Of a stretch of 64,000 nt of DNA, positions 36,154 to 45,285 are shown piece by piece. Position 1 is the first letter of the stretch. Each line of letters starts with the position of its first letter. This stretch comes from Streptomyces actuosus (lineage in GTDB: Bacteria > Actinomycetota > Actinomycetes > Streptomycetales > Streptomycetaceae): assembly GCF_016921115.1 (NCBI RefSeq), contig NZ_JAFFZS010000003.1, forward strand, positions 186,001-250,000, written 5' to 3'. The position numbers and the translations under genes are program-made. Under the pieces are notes generated by a model that did no database searches, had not been told where the DNA came from, and was given only the letters and a program-made list of their open reading frames with translations.

Positions 36154-36879
36154 ATGTTCAGCCCCGAAGGCCCCACCTTGCGCGAACTCGCGGTGCAGGC
36201 GCTGTCGTCCGTCGAGCGCGGCTACGACCTGCTCGCGCCGAAGTTCGACCACACCCCGTTCCGGACGCCCCACGCCGTCCTCGACGCCGTCGCCGCGGCG
36301 CTGGAGGACGCCGGCCCCTTCGAGGACGGCCTGGACCTGTGCTGCGGCACGGGCGCCGGCGCGGACGTGCTGGCCCGCCTGTGCCGCACCAGCGTGACCG
36401 GCGTCGACTTCAGCGCCGGCATGCTGGAGGTGGCCCGCAGCCGTGCGCGGGGCGCGCACCCGCGCACGGCATGGGTGCGCGCCGACGCCCGCGCCCTGCC
36501 GTTCGCCGCCGCCTTCGACCTGGTGGTGAGCTTCGGTGCGTTCGGGCACTTCCTGCCCGGCGAACTGCCCGGCCTGTTCCGCCAGGTGCGCAGCGTGCTG
36601 CGTCCCGGCGGCCGGTTCGCCTTCCCGATCCTCGCCCCGCCCCGCCCGACCACGCCCGCCTACTGGATGCTGCTGGGCTTCGACACCGCGATGCGGGTGC
36701 GCAACGCGGTGTGGCGCCCGCCGTTCGTCATGTACTACCGCGCCTTCCGGCTCGGGGACGTGCGCCGCGAGCTGGAGCGTGCGGGGTTCGCCGTGGAACT
36801 GCGCCCGCTGACCGAGTTCGGGCGGCGCCGCGACGGCAGCCCTCGCGTGCGGATGGTCCTGGCCCGGCGCGAGGCATAG
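36154..36879 (+). CDS. Class I SAM-dependent methyltransferase
   Basis: The 241-residue enzyme has motif I DLCCGTGAGADVLA (about 62-75), the acidic SAM-ribose residue in VTGVDFSAGMLEVAR, VRADARALPF and a post-motif LRPGGRFAFPI. It is a Methyltransf_11-type small-molecule methyltransferase with unknown substrate. It follows the P450 gene and has its own probable leaderless promoter, so it may be transcribed separately or together with it. Confidence 0.92.
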   Translation: MFSPEGPTLRELAVQALSSVERGYDLLAPKFDHTPFRTPHAVLDAVAAALEDAGPFEDGLDLCCGTGAGADVLARLCRTSVTGVDFSAGMLEVARSRARGAHPRTAWVRADARALPFAAAFDLVVSFGAFGHFLPGELPGLFRQVRSVLRPGGRFAFPILAPPRPTTPAYWMLLGFDTAMRVRNAVWRPPFVMYYRAFRLGDVRRELERAGFAVELRPLTEFGRRRDGSPRVRMVLARREA

Positions 36880-37086
36880 CGCCCGACACCCGCTTCCCCT
36901 CCGGCGCGCGGCTCATTCCGCGGGCACCGGGAGCCGCCCGTGGCTTTGACCGGGTGGACGGCGGGGACGGGCGCGGCCCGATCCGGAGCGCGGGCGCCGC
37001 ACGGGCCGGCCGGGCCCGAGGACGTCGCACTCCGGCGGTGGCGACCCGGGCGGGCGGTCCGCGGGACGGCACCGCCGGTCGTGTCG

Positions 37087-37950
37087 TCAGCCGGCGGAGG
37101 GAAGGGTGAACTCGTAGACCAGCGCGTCGTCCTCCCGGATGTCCACGAACAGGTCGGTGATCTCCAGCGGACGGCCGTACTGGTCGTGCACGTGCCGGGT
37201 CACCCGCATCGACAGGGCGTCGTCGAGGCTCGTGATGGAGTCGCGGTGGTGCAGGCTGAGCCCGGCCCGGCGCATCCAGTCGTAGGCGCGCCGCAGCTGG
37301 GCCGAGGTGGTGCCGTCGGCCCGGCCCCGGTAGCGGGCCAGCTCCTCCACCTCCGACAGCGCGACGGTGGAGAAGGAGGTGACCGCCGTACGCCGCCCGC
37401 GCCCCGCGGCGGCGGCCGACTCGTAGCGGTGCACCAGAGTCGGCCGGTGCGGGGCCAGTCCGAGGGCCTGCGCGTGCTCCGGCGGCGGCGCCTCCCAGGC
37501 CACCGTGGTCCGGTCCGGTCCGTCCGGATGCGGGCTGCGCGCACCGACCGGGAACGTCAGTGCGGCGGGATGCTCGACGGGCGGCCCGGGCAGGGCGGCG
37601 TGGCTGCCGCGCCGGTCGGTGGCGACCAGCCCGCGGCGGCGCAGCACCTCCAGCGCCTGGCGGACGGTCTCCCGGCTGACGCCGAAGTGCTCGGCCAGCT
37701 GCCGTTCGCCCGGCAGCCGCTCGCCGGGCGGAACGGTGCCGTCCCGCAGCTCGCCGAGCAGCTCCGTCGCGACGCGCCAGTACAGCGGCGGCTCCTCACG
37801 CGGATGGTCGAGCCCGAGCCGCCGCGGGGCGGGGCGGTCGAGCGGAGGGCGGGCGTCGTACGGGGGCAGGGCGCCGAGCGGGTGCCGGCCTCCGAAGGAG
37901 TCCCGGTGATCGAGGGTGTGCGGGGGGTCGTACGGGGTGGTGCGGGCCAT
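37087..37950 (-). CDS. GntR regulator, HutC subfamily (UTRA domain)
   Basis: The 287-residue protein begins with about 50 unconserved residues, followed by a GntR helix-turn-helix (LLGELRDGTVPPGERLPGERQLAEHFGVSRETVRQALEVLRRRGLV) and a UTRA effector domain (about 130-285) ending HVHDQYGRPLEITDLFVDIREDDALVYEF. HutC-type regulators respond to sugars, amino sugars or amino acids. A site nearly identical to the DasR operator lies 63 bases upstream of its start, so it either autoregulates or is a DasR target. It shares direction with the serine hydrolase and acetyl esterase genes upstream. Confidence 0.93.
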   Translation of the reverse strand: MARTTPYDPPHTLDHRDSFGGRHPLGALPPYDARPPLDRPAPRRLGLDHPREEPPLYWRVATELLGELRDGTVPPGERLPGERQLAEHFGVSRETVRQALEVLRRRGLVATDRRGSHAALPGPPVEHPAALTFPVGARSPHPDGPDRTTVAWEAPPPEHAQALGLAPHRPTLVHRYESAAAAGRGRRTAVTSFSTVALSEVEELARYRGRADGTTSAQLRRAYDWMRRAGLSLHHRDSITSLDDALSMRVTRHVHDQYGRPLEITDLFVDIREDDALVYEFTLPSAG

Positions 37951-38012
37951 GCCGCGCCTCCTGTTGGTGACGTGCCGTGTCCGTGCGGGTTCGGTGCGCC
38001 ACCAGATCTAGC

Positions 38013-38028
38013 ATTGGTCTAAACCACT
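38013..38028. promoter_or_regulatory. DasR-like operator upstream of the GntR gene
   Basis: ATTGGTCTAAACCACT agrees at 14 of 16 positions with the DasR site ACTGGTCTAGACCACT recalled from Streptomyces. TGGT and ACCA arms are perfect. It lies 63 bases before the GntR start codon. Confidence 0.7.
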
Positions 38029-38080
38029 TGGGAAGAGAAGTCGCCCTGTTCGGCTGAAAGCGGACTGCCCGCAGCCGGAC

Positions 38081-39253
38081 CTACAGCACGCTGTACAGGG
38101 CGTCGACCAGTGCCGTCTTCCTGGGGTCGTCGGCGATACGGGGCCCCATCGCGTTCATCGCGTACCCCAGGGACACGCCCGCCTCCGGGTCCGCCAGGCC
38201 GCACGAGCCGCCGAAGCCGTCGTGTCCGAAAGCGCGCGGGTTCGGTCCGTACGAGCCGTTGGCCCCGCTCAGCCACAGGCCGAGCCCGATCTCCGTCTCG
38301 TGCTCGAACCCGGCTCCCAGGACCAGGTCCCGGCAGCTGCCCTGCCCCTCACGCACCCGCTCGGCCGCCTCCGGCGACAGGATCCGGTGGCCGTCGTACG
38401 TCCCCCGGCCCGCGAGAATGCCGTACAGCGCCGCGATCGCGCGGGCGGTGCCGTGGCCGTTCGCGGCCGGGATCTCGGCGGCCCGCCACCGGGGCGTGCC
38501 GGCGTGGGCGGCACCCACCAGCGGATTGGCCAGGGCGGCGAGCGCGGCGGGTGGCAGCTGGCCGAACGACGCGGGGGTGCCCCCTCCGGCGGCCGCCGCC
38601 CGCGGGTGGACCAGTTCCGCCGCCCGGTCGGCGTCCTTCTCCGGCAGCCCGATGGTGAACTCGATGCCGAGCGGTCCGGTCACCTCCCGCTCCAGGAAGG
38701 CCCCCGGCAGCAGCCCCGCCACCCGCCGCACCACCTCCCCGACCAGGAAGCCGTAGGTGAGCGCGTGGTAGCCCGAACGGGAACCCGGCTCCCACCAGGG
38801 CTCGGTGGCGGCCAGCCGGGCCGTCGTCAGCTCCCAGTCGCACAGGTCCTCGAACGAGTGCGGTTCGCGCAGGCCGGCCAGGCCCGCGCGGTGGGAGAGC
38901 AGATGCCGCACCAGGACCTTCTCCTTGCCGGCCGCGGCGAACTCCGGCCAGTACGCGGCCACCGGGGCGTCCAGGTCGAGCAGCCCCCGGTCGGCCAGGA
39001 TGTGCGCGCACAGCGCCACCGGTCCCTTCGTGGTCGACCACACGTTGACCACCGTGTCCTGCTCCCACGGCCGGGTGCGTGCCGCGTCGGCCCAGCCGCC
39101 CCACAGGTCGACGACCCGCCTGCCGTCCACGCTCACCGCCACGCCGGCACCCAGCTCGCCCCGGCCCCGGAAGTTCTCCTCGAACGCCGCGCGCACCGCA
39201 CTGAAGCGCGGGTCGCAGTGGCCGTGGATCCGTGGTGCCTCGTGCTCGCTCAT
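38081..39253 (-). CDS. Serine hydrolase, beta-lactamase class C/EstB type
   Basis: The 390-residue protein has the catalytic SxxK in VWSTTKGPVAL (about 72-75), the Tyr motif YHALTYG and a C-terminal FGHDGFGGSCG equivalent to the KTG region of esterase-type members. It has no signal peptide, so it is likely a cytoplasmic esterase rather than a lactamase. It lies between the GntR regulator and an acetyl esterase in the same direction. Confidence 0.9.
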   Translation of the reverse strand: MSEHEAPRIHGHCDPRFSAVRAAFEENFRGRGELGAGVAVSVDGRRVVDLWGGWADAARTRPWEQDTVVNVWSTTKGPVALCAHILADRGLLDLDAPVAAYWPEFAAAGKEKVLVRHLLSHRAGLAGLREPHSFEDLCDWELTTARLAATEPWWEPGSRSGYHALTYGFLVGEVVRRVAGLLPGAFLEREVTGPLGIEFTIGLPEKDADRAAELVHPRAAAAGGGTPASFGQLPPAALAALANPLVGAAHAGTPRWRAAEIPAANGHGTARAIAALYGILAGRGTYDGHRILSPEAAERVREGQGSCRDLVLGAGFEHETEIGLGLWLSGANGSYGPNPRAFGHDGFGGSCGLADPEAGVSLGYAMNAMGPRIADDPRKTALVDALYSVL

Positions 39254-39371
39254 CGGTCCTCCGTGTCGACGGGAAGAGGCCGCTCCGTCGCGGCCCGTGA
39301 CCCCTGAACATACCGACTGGTCGGACCAGAGAAAAGGGCTGCGGCGGGCCGTGCGGCACCCGCCCCGGCAC

Positions 39372-40340
39372 TCAGGCGTACGAGCGCAGCCAGCGCAGCT
39401 TGGCCGCCTCGTGGTGAGGGCCGCCGCCCTCGTGGTCGTTGAAGTCGTACACCTCGACGGCCTTGTCCTCGTGCGCCCAGGCGTTGTATGCGGCGAAGAC
39501 CGTGGAGGGCGGGCAGGTCTGGTCCTCCAGGCCCACCGAGAACAGGGCGGGGGCCCGGCCGCGGGCGGCGAAGTGCACCCCGTCGAAGTAGGAGAGGGTG
39601 CGCAGGGCCTCCCCGGAACGGCCCCGGTGCGTCCTGAGGTACAGGCCGATCTCCCGGTACGGATGCCGGTCCGTCAGGGTCGTGGCGCGCGGGAAGTCGC
39701 ACAGGAACGGCACGTCCGGGGCGACCGCGACGAGGTCGGGAACCAGGCCGCCCACGGCCAGTGCGATACCGCCCCCCTGGCTGGCACCGACGGCGGCGGT
39801 CCGCGTCGCGTCGGTCTGCGGATGCGAGCGGGCCGCCTCGACCGCCCGCACGGCGTCCGTGAACACCCGCCGGTAGTAGTAGTTCTCGGGTGCGTCGATG
39901 CCCCGGGTCATGAAGCCCGGGTAGGCCGGCCCGCCGCCCAGCGGATCCGCGGTGCCCCCGCCGCCGCCCCAGGCGCTGCCCTGGCCGCGTGTGTCCATCA
40001 CGAAGTGCGCGCGCCCGGCCGACGCCCACAGCAGATGCTCGTGCGGCAGCCCGCGCCCGCCGCCGTACCCGACGAACTCCACGACCAGCGGCAGCGGTTC
40101 CCCGGCGCCGGCCGGCAGGATCAACCAGCCCTTCACCGGGTGACCGCCGAAGCCGGCGAACGTCACGTCGTACACCGTCACCGTGGTCAGTCCCGTGTCG
40201 ACCGGCTCGAACCGGGCATCCAGGTCGTGCTCCCGCGTCTCCTGCAGGGTCTTCGACCAGAACGCGTCGAAGTCCTCCGGCGCGACGGAGGTGCTGCGGT
40301 AGCCGCGGAGCTCGTCGAGCGGAAGGTCGAACAGGGCCAT
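39372..40340 (-). CDS. Acetylxylan esterase/cephalosporin-C deacetylase family
   Basis: The 322-residue enzyme matches the AXE1/carbohydrate esterase family 7: N-terminal LFDLPLDELRGYRST, PLVVEFVGYGGGRG, FVMDTRGQGS, the nucleophile GASQGGG and late Asp (GLEDQTCPPSTVFAAYN) and His (HEGGG). It removes acetyl groups from xylo-oligosaccharides or related compounds inside the cell; no signal peptide is seen. With the serine hydrolase and HutC-type regulator it suggests a small sugar-ester utilisation locus. Confidence 0.93.
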   Translation of the reverse strand: MALFDLPLDELRGYRSTSVAPEDFDAFWSKTLQETREHDLDARFEPVDTGLTTVTVYDVTFAGFGGHPVKGWLILPAGAGEPLPLVVEFVGYGGGRGLPHEHLLWASAGRAHFVMDTRGQGSAWGGGGGTADPLGGGPAYPGFMTRGIDAPENYYYRRVFTDAVRAVEAARSHPQTDATRTAAVGASQGGGIALAVGGLVPDLVAVAPDVPFLCDFPRATTLTDRHPYREIGLYLRTHRGRSGEALRTLSYFDGVHFAARGRAPALFSVGLEDQTCPPSTVFAAYNAWAHEDKAVEVYDFNDHEGGGPHHEAAKLRWLRSYA

Positions 40341-40514
40341 GCGGGACCGCCTTCACGTGCGGGGACATGCGGACGATCACACCGTAGGCGGTGGACGGGA
40401 GCGCCTTCCACCCCCACCGCCCGGCGGCGGAGACCCCGGCGCGCAGCCCTTGCGGCGCGCCGCCCCCCGCTTCCCGGGGCCGGCCGCCTCAGCGGAGTTC
40501 GCCCGCGTCCGAGC

Positions 40515-40665
40515 CGGTGTCGGGGCAGGCGGCGCCCGCCCGTCGAGGAGCGGCGTCCGGTGTGTGCTCCGGGGGTACCCCGTGCCCGAAGAGCCTGGCG
40601 GGAGAGCGGGCCGTAAGACCGGAAGTCCGCGTACGGGACACACTCGGGTGCTCGGCCGGCGAGGC
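40515..40665 (-). mobile_element. Diverged, truncated copy of a MITE-like element
   Basis: Read on the plus strand, CAGGCGGCGCCCGCCCGTCG and the following GAGGAGCGGCGTCCGGTG match the reverse complement of the element at 51202-51366, as does the CGTACGGGACACACTCGGG block about 100 bases later. Differences near the left end are mostly transitions. The right end has no clear terminal repeat, so this copy is decayed and in opposite orientation. Confidence 0.65.
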
Positions 40666-40686
40666 GGGCGAGGTAGCCTCCGGCGT

Positions 40687-40752
40687 CCTTGGGGCAGCGG
40701 CGAAGGCATCTCCTGGGGCAGTGGTGGGGGTACCTCCCGCGCCTTGGGGCAG
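40687..40752. repeat. Three CCTTGGGGCAG-type short repeats
   Basis: CCTTGGGGCAG occurs at 40687-40697 and 40742-40752, with CCTGGGGCAG at 40712-40721; the last two flank GGGGGTACCTCCC, which can fold. The unit looks like a common Streptomyces intergenic repeat and may mark the end of the downstream Rv1733c-like transcript. Confidence 0.6.
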
Positions 40753-40801
40753 TGGGGGAGCGCGCCGGGTGTCGTGAGGGGGCGAACGCCGCCCGGCGGC
40801 A

Positions 40802-41395
40802 CTAGATCTCGCCGCGGCTCCGCCGGGTCCACTCCGGCTCGGTCAGGGCCCAGTCCCGGTCCCACTCGGCCATCCGGCGCCGCATCGCCCCCCGGCGCAC
40901 CGCGGACTGCGCGAGAAGGACCGTCGCCGCCGTGGCGCCGGCGGCGCAGATGCCCAAGGTGAACGCGTGCTGCCAGGCCGCCGTCGCACCGGGCGGTGGC
41001 GGTACGTTCCGCCCGGCGGAGTCGAACCACACGTCGACCGTGTCGCCGCTGCGCGTCCCGGCCGGGACGCGGACCTCGGACGTCCTTGTCCGCCCGCCCT
41101 CATCCGTCCAGCGCGCCTCGACACTGAAGGTCCGCGGGGTCGCGCCCTCCATCGCCGGCGGCCTGTCCGGCGTCGTGCCGACGACCTTCGCACTGACCCG
41201 GTGGCGATCCGCGCGCTGCTGTGCCGCCATGGCCTCCGCGTCGTCATGGGCCCACCAGCCGGTGACCACCCCGGCCAGGGGGGCGCCCAGCACCAGCAGG
41301 ACGGTCACGGCCAGCGCCGTCCAGGCTTCCACGATGTCCGACCGGCGCCGCAGCGGGTTGCGCTGCCGGCGCCGGGCGCGCGCCCGGCTTCGCAT
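40802..41395 (-). CDS. Rv1733c-like membrane protein
   Basis: The 197-residue protein has two membrane helices (about 25-47 and 140-162) around an extracytoplasmic loop, with the family N-terminus RRRQRNPLRRRSDIVEAW and C-terminus MAEWDRDWALTEPEW. Rv1733c of Mycobacterium is a dormancy-regulon membrane protein of unknown function. GAGGAGG precedes the ATG at 41395; an upstream in-frame ATG at 41458 is less likely. A paralogue lies at 57750-58328. No GGnCC-type site is seen before this copy. Confidence 0.88.
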   Translation of the reverse strand: MRSRARARRRQRNPLRRRSDIVEAWTALAVTVLLVLGAPLAGVVTGWWAHDDAEAMAAQQRADRHRVSAKVVGTTPDRPPAMEGATPRTFSVEARWTDEGGRTRTSEVRVPAGTRSGDTVDVWFDSAGRNVPPPPGATAAWQHAFTLGICAAGATAATVLLAQSAVRRGAMRRRMAEWDRDWALTEPEWTRRSRGEI

Positions 41396-41530
41396 GTCGA
41401 CCTCCTCGCCGTCACGCCCGCGAGTGCCCACACGGTGTGTACTCCATCCAGAGGACAATGTTCACCGTACTCGCGCAAATGGGCGGGTCGAGCGCAAGAC
41501 GGGGGTGGGCGGGGGCAGCGGTGCGGCGCG

Positions 41531-42278
41531 TCAGCCGAAGCGCTCGATGCGGATGCGGTCCACGGGCTGGCCGGCCCCGACGAGAAGGCGCGCCGCGTGC
41601 TCGGCGAAGGCGTTCGAGCCGCAGACGTAGGCCTCCCATCCGCCGTCGGGGGCATCCGCCACCACGGGCGCAACATGGGCGGCCGTGAGCCGTCCGATCG
41701 GCACACCGGGCGGCGCGCTGCGCGTGAACACGGGCGTCGTCTCAGCGCCGTACTCCCGCGCGTAGATCAGCTCCCGCGGGCTGCGCGCCGACACCAGCAG
41801 CCGCAGCGGGGCGGCGAGGGCACGCGCCCGGTGGTGCCGCACCATCGACATCAGCGGTACGACACCGGAGCCGGCGCCGAGGAGCAGTGCGGGCCGGTCA
41901 CCGGGCCAGGCGAAGAAGCCGCTGAGCGGGCCGCGCACCTCCACCCGGTCGCCGACCTCGGCCACCGTGTGGAACCAGCCGGACACCTCGCCGCCTTCGA
42001 CGTGGTCCAGGGTCAGCTCGATGTGCCCGGTGTCGTCGGGCGCGGAGGCGAGGGAGTAGTGGCGCTGGGCGGTGTATCCGTCGGCGGCCCGCAGCCGCAG
42101 CATCAGGTGCTGGCCGGGCAGATGACCCGCCCAGCCCGGCACGGCCAGCCGGAAGCTCGTCGCACGGGGGGTCTCGCGGCGGATCCCGCTGATCGTGGCG
42201 GTCTGCCACACGGAGGCCGCCCGGCCGCCGACCTCGATCCGGCCGGGCACCGCGAAACGCGTCGGGGGAGTGAAGGTC

Positions 42279-42286
<8 letters not shown>
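41531..42286 (-). CDS. FAD/NAD-binding ferredoxin-reductase-like flavoprotein
   Basis: The 251-residue protein has the ferredoxin-NADP reductase fold: FAD-binding RHYSLASAP (about 75-83), the VSGWFHTVAEVGDRVEVRGPLSGF strand set, and NAD(P)-binding LLLGAGSGVVPLMSM, ending with YVCGSNAF and the C-terminal aromatic-adjacent RIERFG. It lacks an iron-sulfur domain. The GTG start overlaps the stop of the molybdopterin enzyme gene by 8 bases, so it probably supplies or accepts electrons for that enzyme. Confidence 0.92.
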
Positions 42287-42902
<616 letters not shown>

Positions 42903-43544
42903 GGTTCAACCGTACGGGGTCGCGGACGGTGCTCCGTTCCCTCCCCGGGGCGCGCCCGCGATCCGGTCCCGGGCTCCCTCCGGCCCGGCGGCGTCCGGGC
43001 GTTGCCGCACACGGATACTCCGCGAACCGGGCCGGATCCTCCCCGCCCGCCGGCCCGCCGGCCCGCCCGGCGGGGAAGGCGGCACGGCGGCCGTCCGCGA
43101 CCTGTGTCAGGACACGGCGCTCGGCGTCGGCCGGGCGCAGGACCCGCACCCGGTGGCCGACGGGGTTCCCGCGGCCCCGATCGGCCCGCCGTGCGCCGTG
43201 CCCGCCGTGCCCGACGCACCGGCCCGCCCGCTTGCCGTGCCCACCGCGCACACGGAACCCCCACCGGAACGGGCCGGGACGGCCCCGGGGCCGGAGGCCG
43301 GGTCGAGGGCCGGGGCGGCAGCCGGCGTGACGGCCGGGGAGGAGATCGAGGGCGGGCCGGGGAGGCGGTCGGCGTCCTGTCGCCGGCCGGGGTAGGGTGG
43401 CGGTTCGTCCGCGGAGCGTCCGCGGCAGGCAAACGAGGAGGTGAGACCCATTCCCGCCATGTCAGGTCGGGTGCTCTCCCCTCGAATCCCCGTCAGCCGC
43501 TGACGACGAGAGCGCCCTTCGCCCACGAAAGGCCCTCGGCTCCC
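42903..43544. other. 642-bp divergent intergenic region
   Basis: Between the molybdopterin enzyme and methyltransferase starts. One plus-strand frame (about 43080-43395) is open but Pro/Ala-rich and not recognised. No strong repeat or promoter was seen. Confidence 0.5.
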
Positions 43545-44345
43545 ATGCCCGTCTCCTTCCCGTCCGCCGCCCCCTCCGACCGGTTCTCGGACGTCGTCGC
43601 CGCGCTGCGCGCCGCAGGCTGCGTCTTCGCCGAGGACGAGGCGCGCCTCCTCCTCGGCGCCGCCCGCACCCCCGCCGAACTCACCGCGATGGTGGAGCGC
43701 CGGGCGGCCGGACTGCCCCTGGAACACGTCCTCGGCTGGGCCGAGTTCCGCGGTCTGCGTATCGCCGTGGAACCAGGTGTGTTCGTCCCGCGCCGCCGTA
43801 CCGAGTTCCTCGTCGAGCAGGCGCTGTCCCGCGTCCCGCACGCCGCCGTCGTGGTCGACCTGTGTTGCGGTTCGGGCGCGGTCGGCGCGGCGCTGGCCGC
43901 GGCCCTCGGGGTCGTGGAACTGCACGCCGCCGACGTCGACCCGGCCGCGGTGCGCTGCGCCCGCCGCAACACGGCCGGGCACGGCGGCCGGGTGCACACC
44001 GGCGACCTGTTCTCGGCGCTGCCCGTCGACCTGCGCGGCCGGATCCACATCCTCGCCGCGAACGTGCCCTACGTCCCCACGGCCGAGGTGGCCCTGCTCC
44101 CCGCCGAGGCGCGGGACCACGAACCGCTGACCGCGCTGGACGGCGGTTCCGACGGCCTCGACATCCTGCGGCGGGTCGCCGCCGAGGCGCCCCGCTGGCT
44201 CGCCCCCGGCGGCTGCCTCCTCGTCGAGACGAGTGAGCGGCAGGCCCCGGCCGCAGCCGAGGCCTTCGTCCGCGCCGGGCTCGCCGCCGACCCGGTGGTG
44301 TCCGCAGAACTGCACTCCCATGTCGTCGTGGGCACCCGGACCTGA
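43545..44345 (+). CDS. HemK-like protein N5-glutamine methyltransferase
   Basis: The 266-residue protein matches the PrmC/HemK architecture: an N-terminal helical domain (VAALRAAGCVFAEDEARLLLGAA), RRAAGLPLEHVLGWAEFRGLRIAVEPGVFVPRRRTEFLVEQAL, motif I VVDLCCGSGAVGAAL, and NVPYVP in place of NPPY. NVPY is usual in an actinobacterial subgroup annotated as putative N5-glutamine methyltransferases. Release factors are the expected substrates of true PrmC; this copy may act on another protein. Confidence 0.88.
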   Translation: MPVSFPSAAPSDRFSDVVAALRAAGCVFAEDEARLLLGAARTPAELTAMVERRAAGLPLEHVLGWAEFRGLRIAVEPGVFVPRRRTEFLVEQALSRVPHAAVVVDLCCGSGAVGAALAAALGVVELHAADVDPAAVRCARRNTAGHGGRVHTGDLFSALPVDLRGRIHILAANVPYVPTAEVALLPAEARDHEPLTALDGGSDGLDILRRVAAEAPRWLAPGGCLLVETSERQAPAAAEAFVRAGLAADPVVSAELHSHVVVGTRT

Positions 44346-44352
44346 CGGCCCC

Positions 44353-45093
44353 TCAGGTCGTCGTTCCGCTCTCCGGCGTGCCCGGAGGCGCCGAGGGACG
44401 TCCGCCGTGGCCGCGCGGGCCGTGGAAGGAGTGCCGGTCGTGCCGGTCGCGCGGTGCCCTGTCCTTGAGGGCGTCCAGGTCGCCGGAGACCGCGTGGACG
44501 GCCGTCCGCGTACCGTCGTCGGCCCGGGTGCCGACCAGGACGGCCCGGTCCCCCTTCTTCAGGGCACCGGCCCCGGAGTCCTTCTCCGGGCTGCCGGACG
44601 ACGAGTCGTCGAACCGGCGCACGGTGGTGTCTCCGCTCACCGTCCAGGTCCAGGACGTGCCGTCCTCGCTCTTCACGGTGACCTGGTCGCCGTCCGTCTT
44701 CTCGACAGTGCCGCGCTGCCAGACCCGGACGATCCACTCGCCGCTGTCGCGGTCCTTGACGGTCGCCTCGCCGTGCACCCCCGCACCGGCCCCGCCGAAC
44801 CAGCGGCCGAGGTGGCCGTGCCTGCCGTCGGGCTCGCCGGGGGACGGTGACGCCGACGAGGACGCACCGGGGGAGGCGGTACCGGAGCCGTCCGAGGTCG
44901 CCGCGTAGGCGACGGTCCCGCCCAGGGCCAGTACGGCGACGGTGGTCCCGGCGATCACGGCCCTGCCGCGCACCGAGCGGCGCCTCCACAGCGCGGCCGG
45001 CCCCCGCCGCGGGCGGCCCCCACCCGGCTCGCCCAGCAGCTCGGGCCCGGTCCACCCGGTCGTGCGGTCTTCCCGGTCCGGATCGTGCATCAC
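44353..45093 (-). CDS. Anchored extracytoplasmic DUF5666-like protein
   Basis: The 246-residue protein has a cytoplasmic N-terminus, one membrane helix (about 45-65, AVIAGTTVAVLALGGTVAYAA), a Ser/Pro linker and an extracytoplasmic beta-rich module (GTVEKTDGDQVTVKSEDGTSWTWTVSGDTTVRR, then LKKGDRAVLVGTRADDGTRTAVHAV) resembling DUF5666 OB-like domains. A His/Arg/Gly tail could bind metal. Function is unknown. It is convergent with the HemK-like gene, 7 bases apart. Confidence 0.75.
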   Translation of the reverse strand: MMHDPDREDRTTGWTGPELLGEPGGGRPRRGPAALWRRRSVRGRAVIAGTTVAVLALGGTVAYAATSDGSGTASPGASSSASPSPGEPDGRHGHLGRWFGGAGAGVHGEATVKDRDSGEWIVRVWQRGTVEKTDGDQVTVKSEDGTSWTWTVSGDTTVRRFDDSSSGSPEKDSGAGALKKGDRAVLVGTRADDGTRTAVHAVSGDLDALKDRAPRDRHDRHSFHGPRGHGGRPSAPPGTPESGTTT

Positions 45094-45285
45094 GGCTCAC
45101 TCCTTCGGCCACGCCGTCCACCTGATGCTGCGATTGTGGGACGCGCGCGATAAGGAACCGGTAACGGCTTCCTGTGAATCCGGGCGCCGCCCCACAGCCG
45201 CCCCGGTACGCGAGCGCTCCGGCTCTCCGGCTCTCCGGCGCGTGATCGGCGGTGCGCGCGGCTCCGGCCGGCGTTCAGTGGTCGT

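Larger units (their letters stand above)
40341..40801. other. 461-bp intergenic region holding two repeats
   Basis: No gene is apparent. It contains a diverged copy of a MITE-like element (40515-40665) and three CCTTGGGGCAG-type repeats (40687-40752). Confidence 0.7.

Noticed and set aside
34860-36879. Biosynthetic gene cluster
   Set aside because: A lone P450 and methyltransferase without core synthase, transport or resistance genes do not make a recognisable cluster.
40802-41530. Stress-regulon palindrome before the first Rv1733c-like gene
   Set aside because: The upstream 135 bases contain no GGnCC pair with 4-base spacing, unlike the second copy.
42950-43395. Protein-coding gene upstream of the HemK-like gene
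   Set aside because: The open frame is Pro/Ala-rich without motifs, has no convincing start, and antisense frames look equally open.
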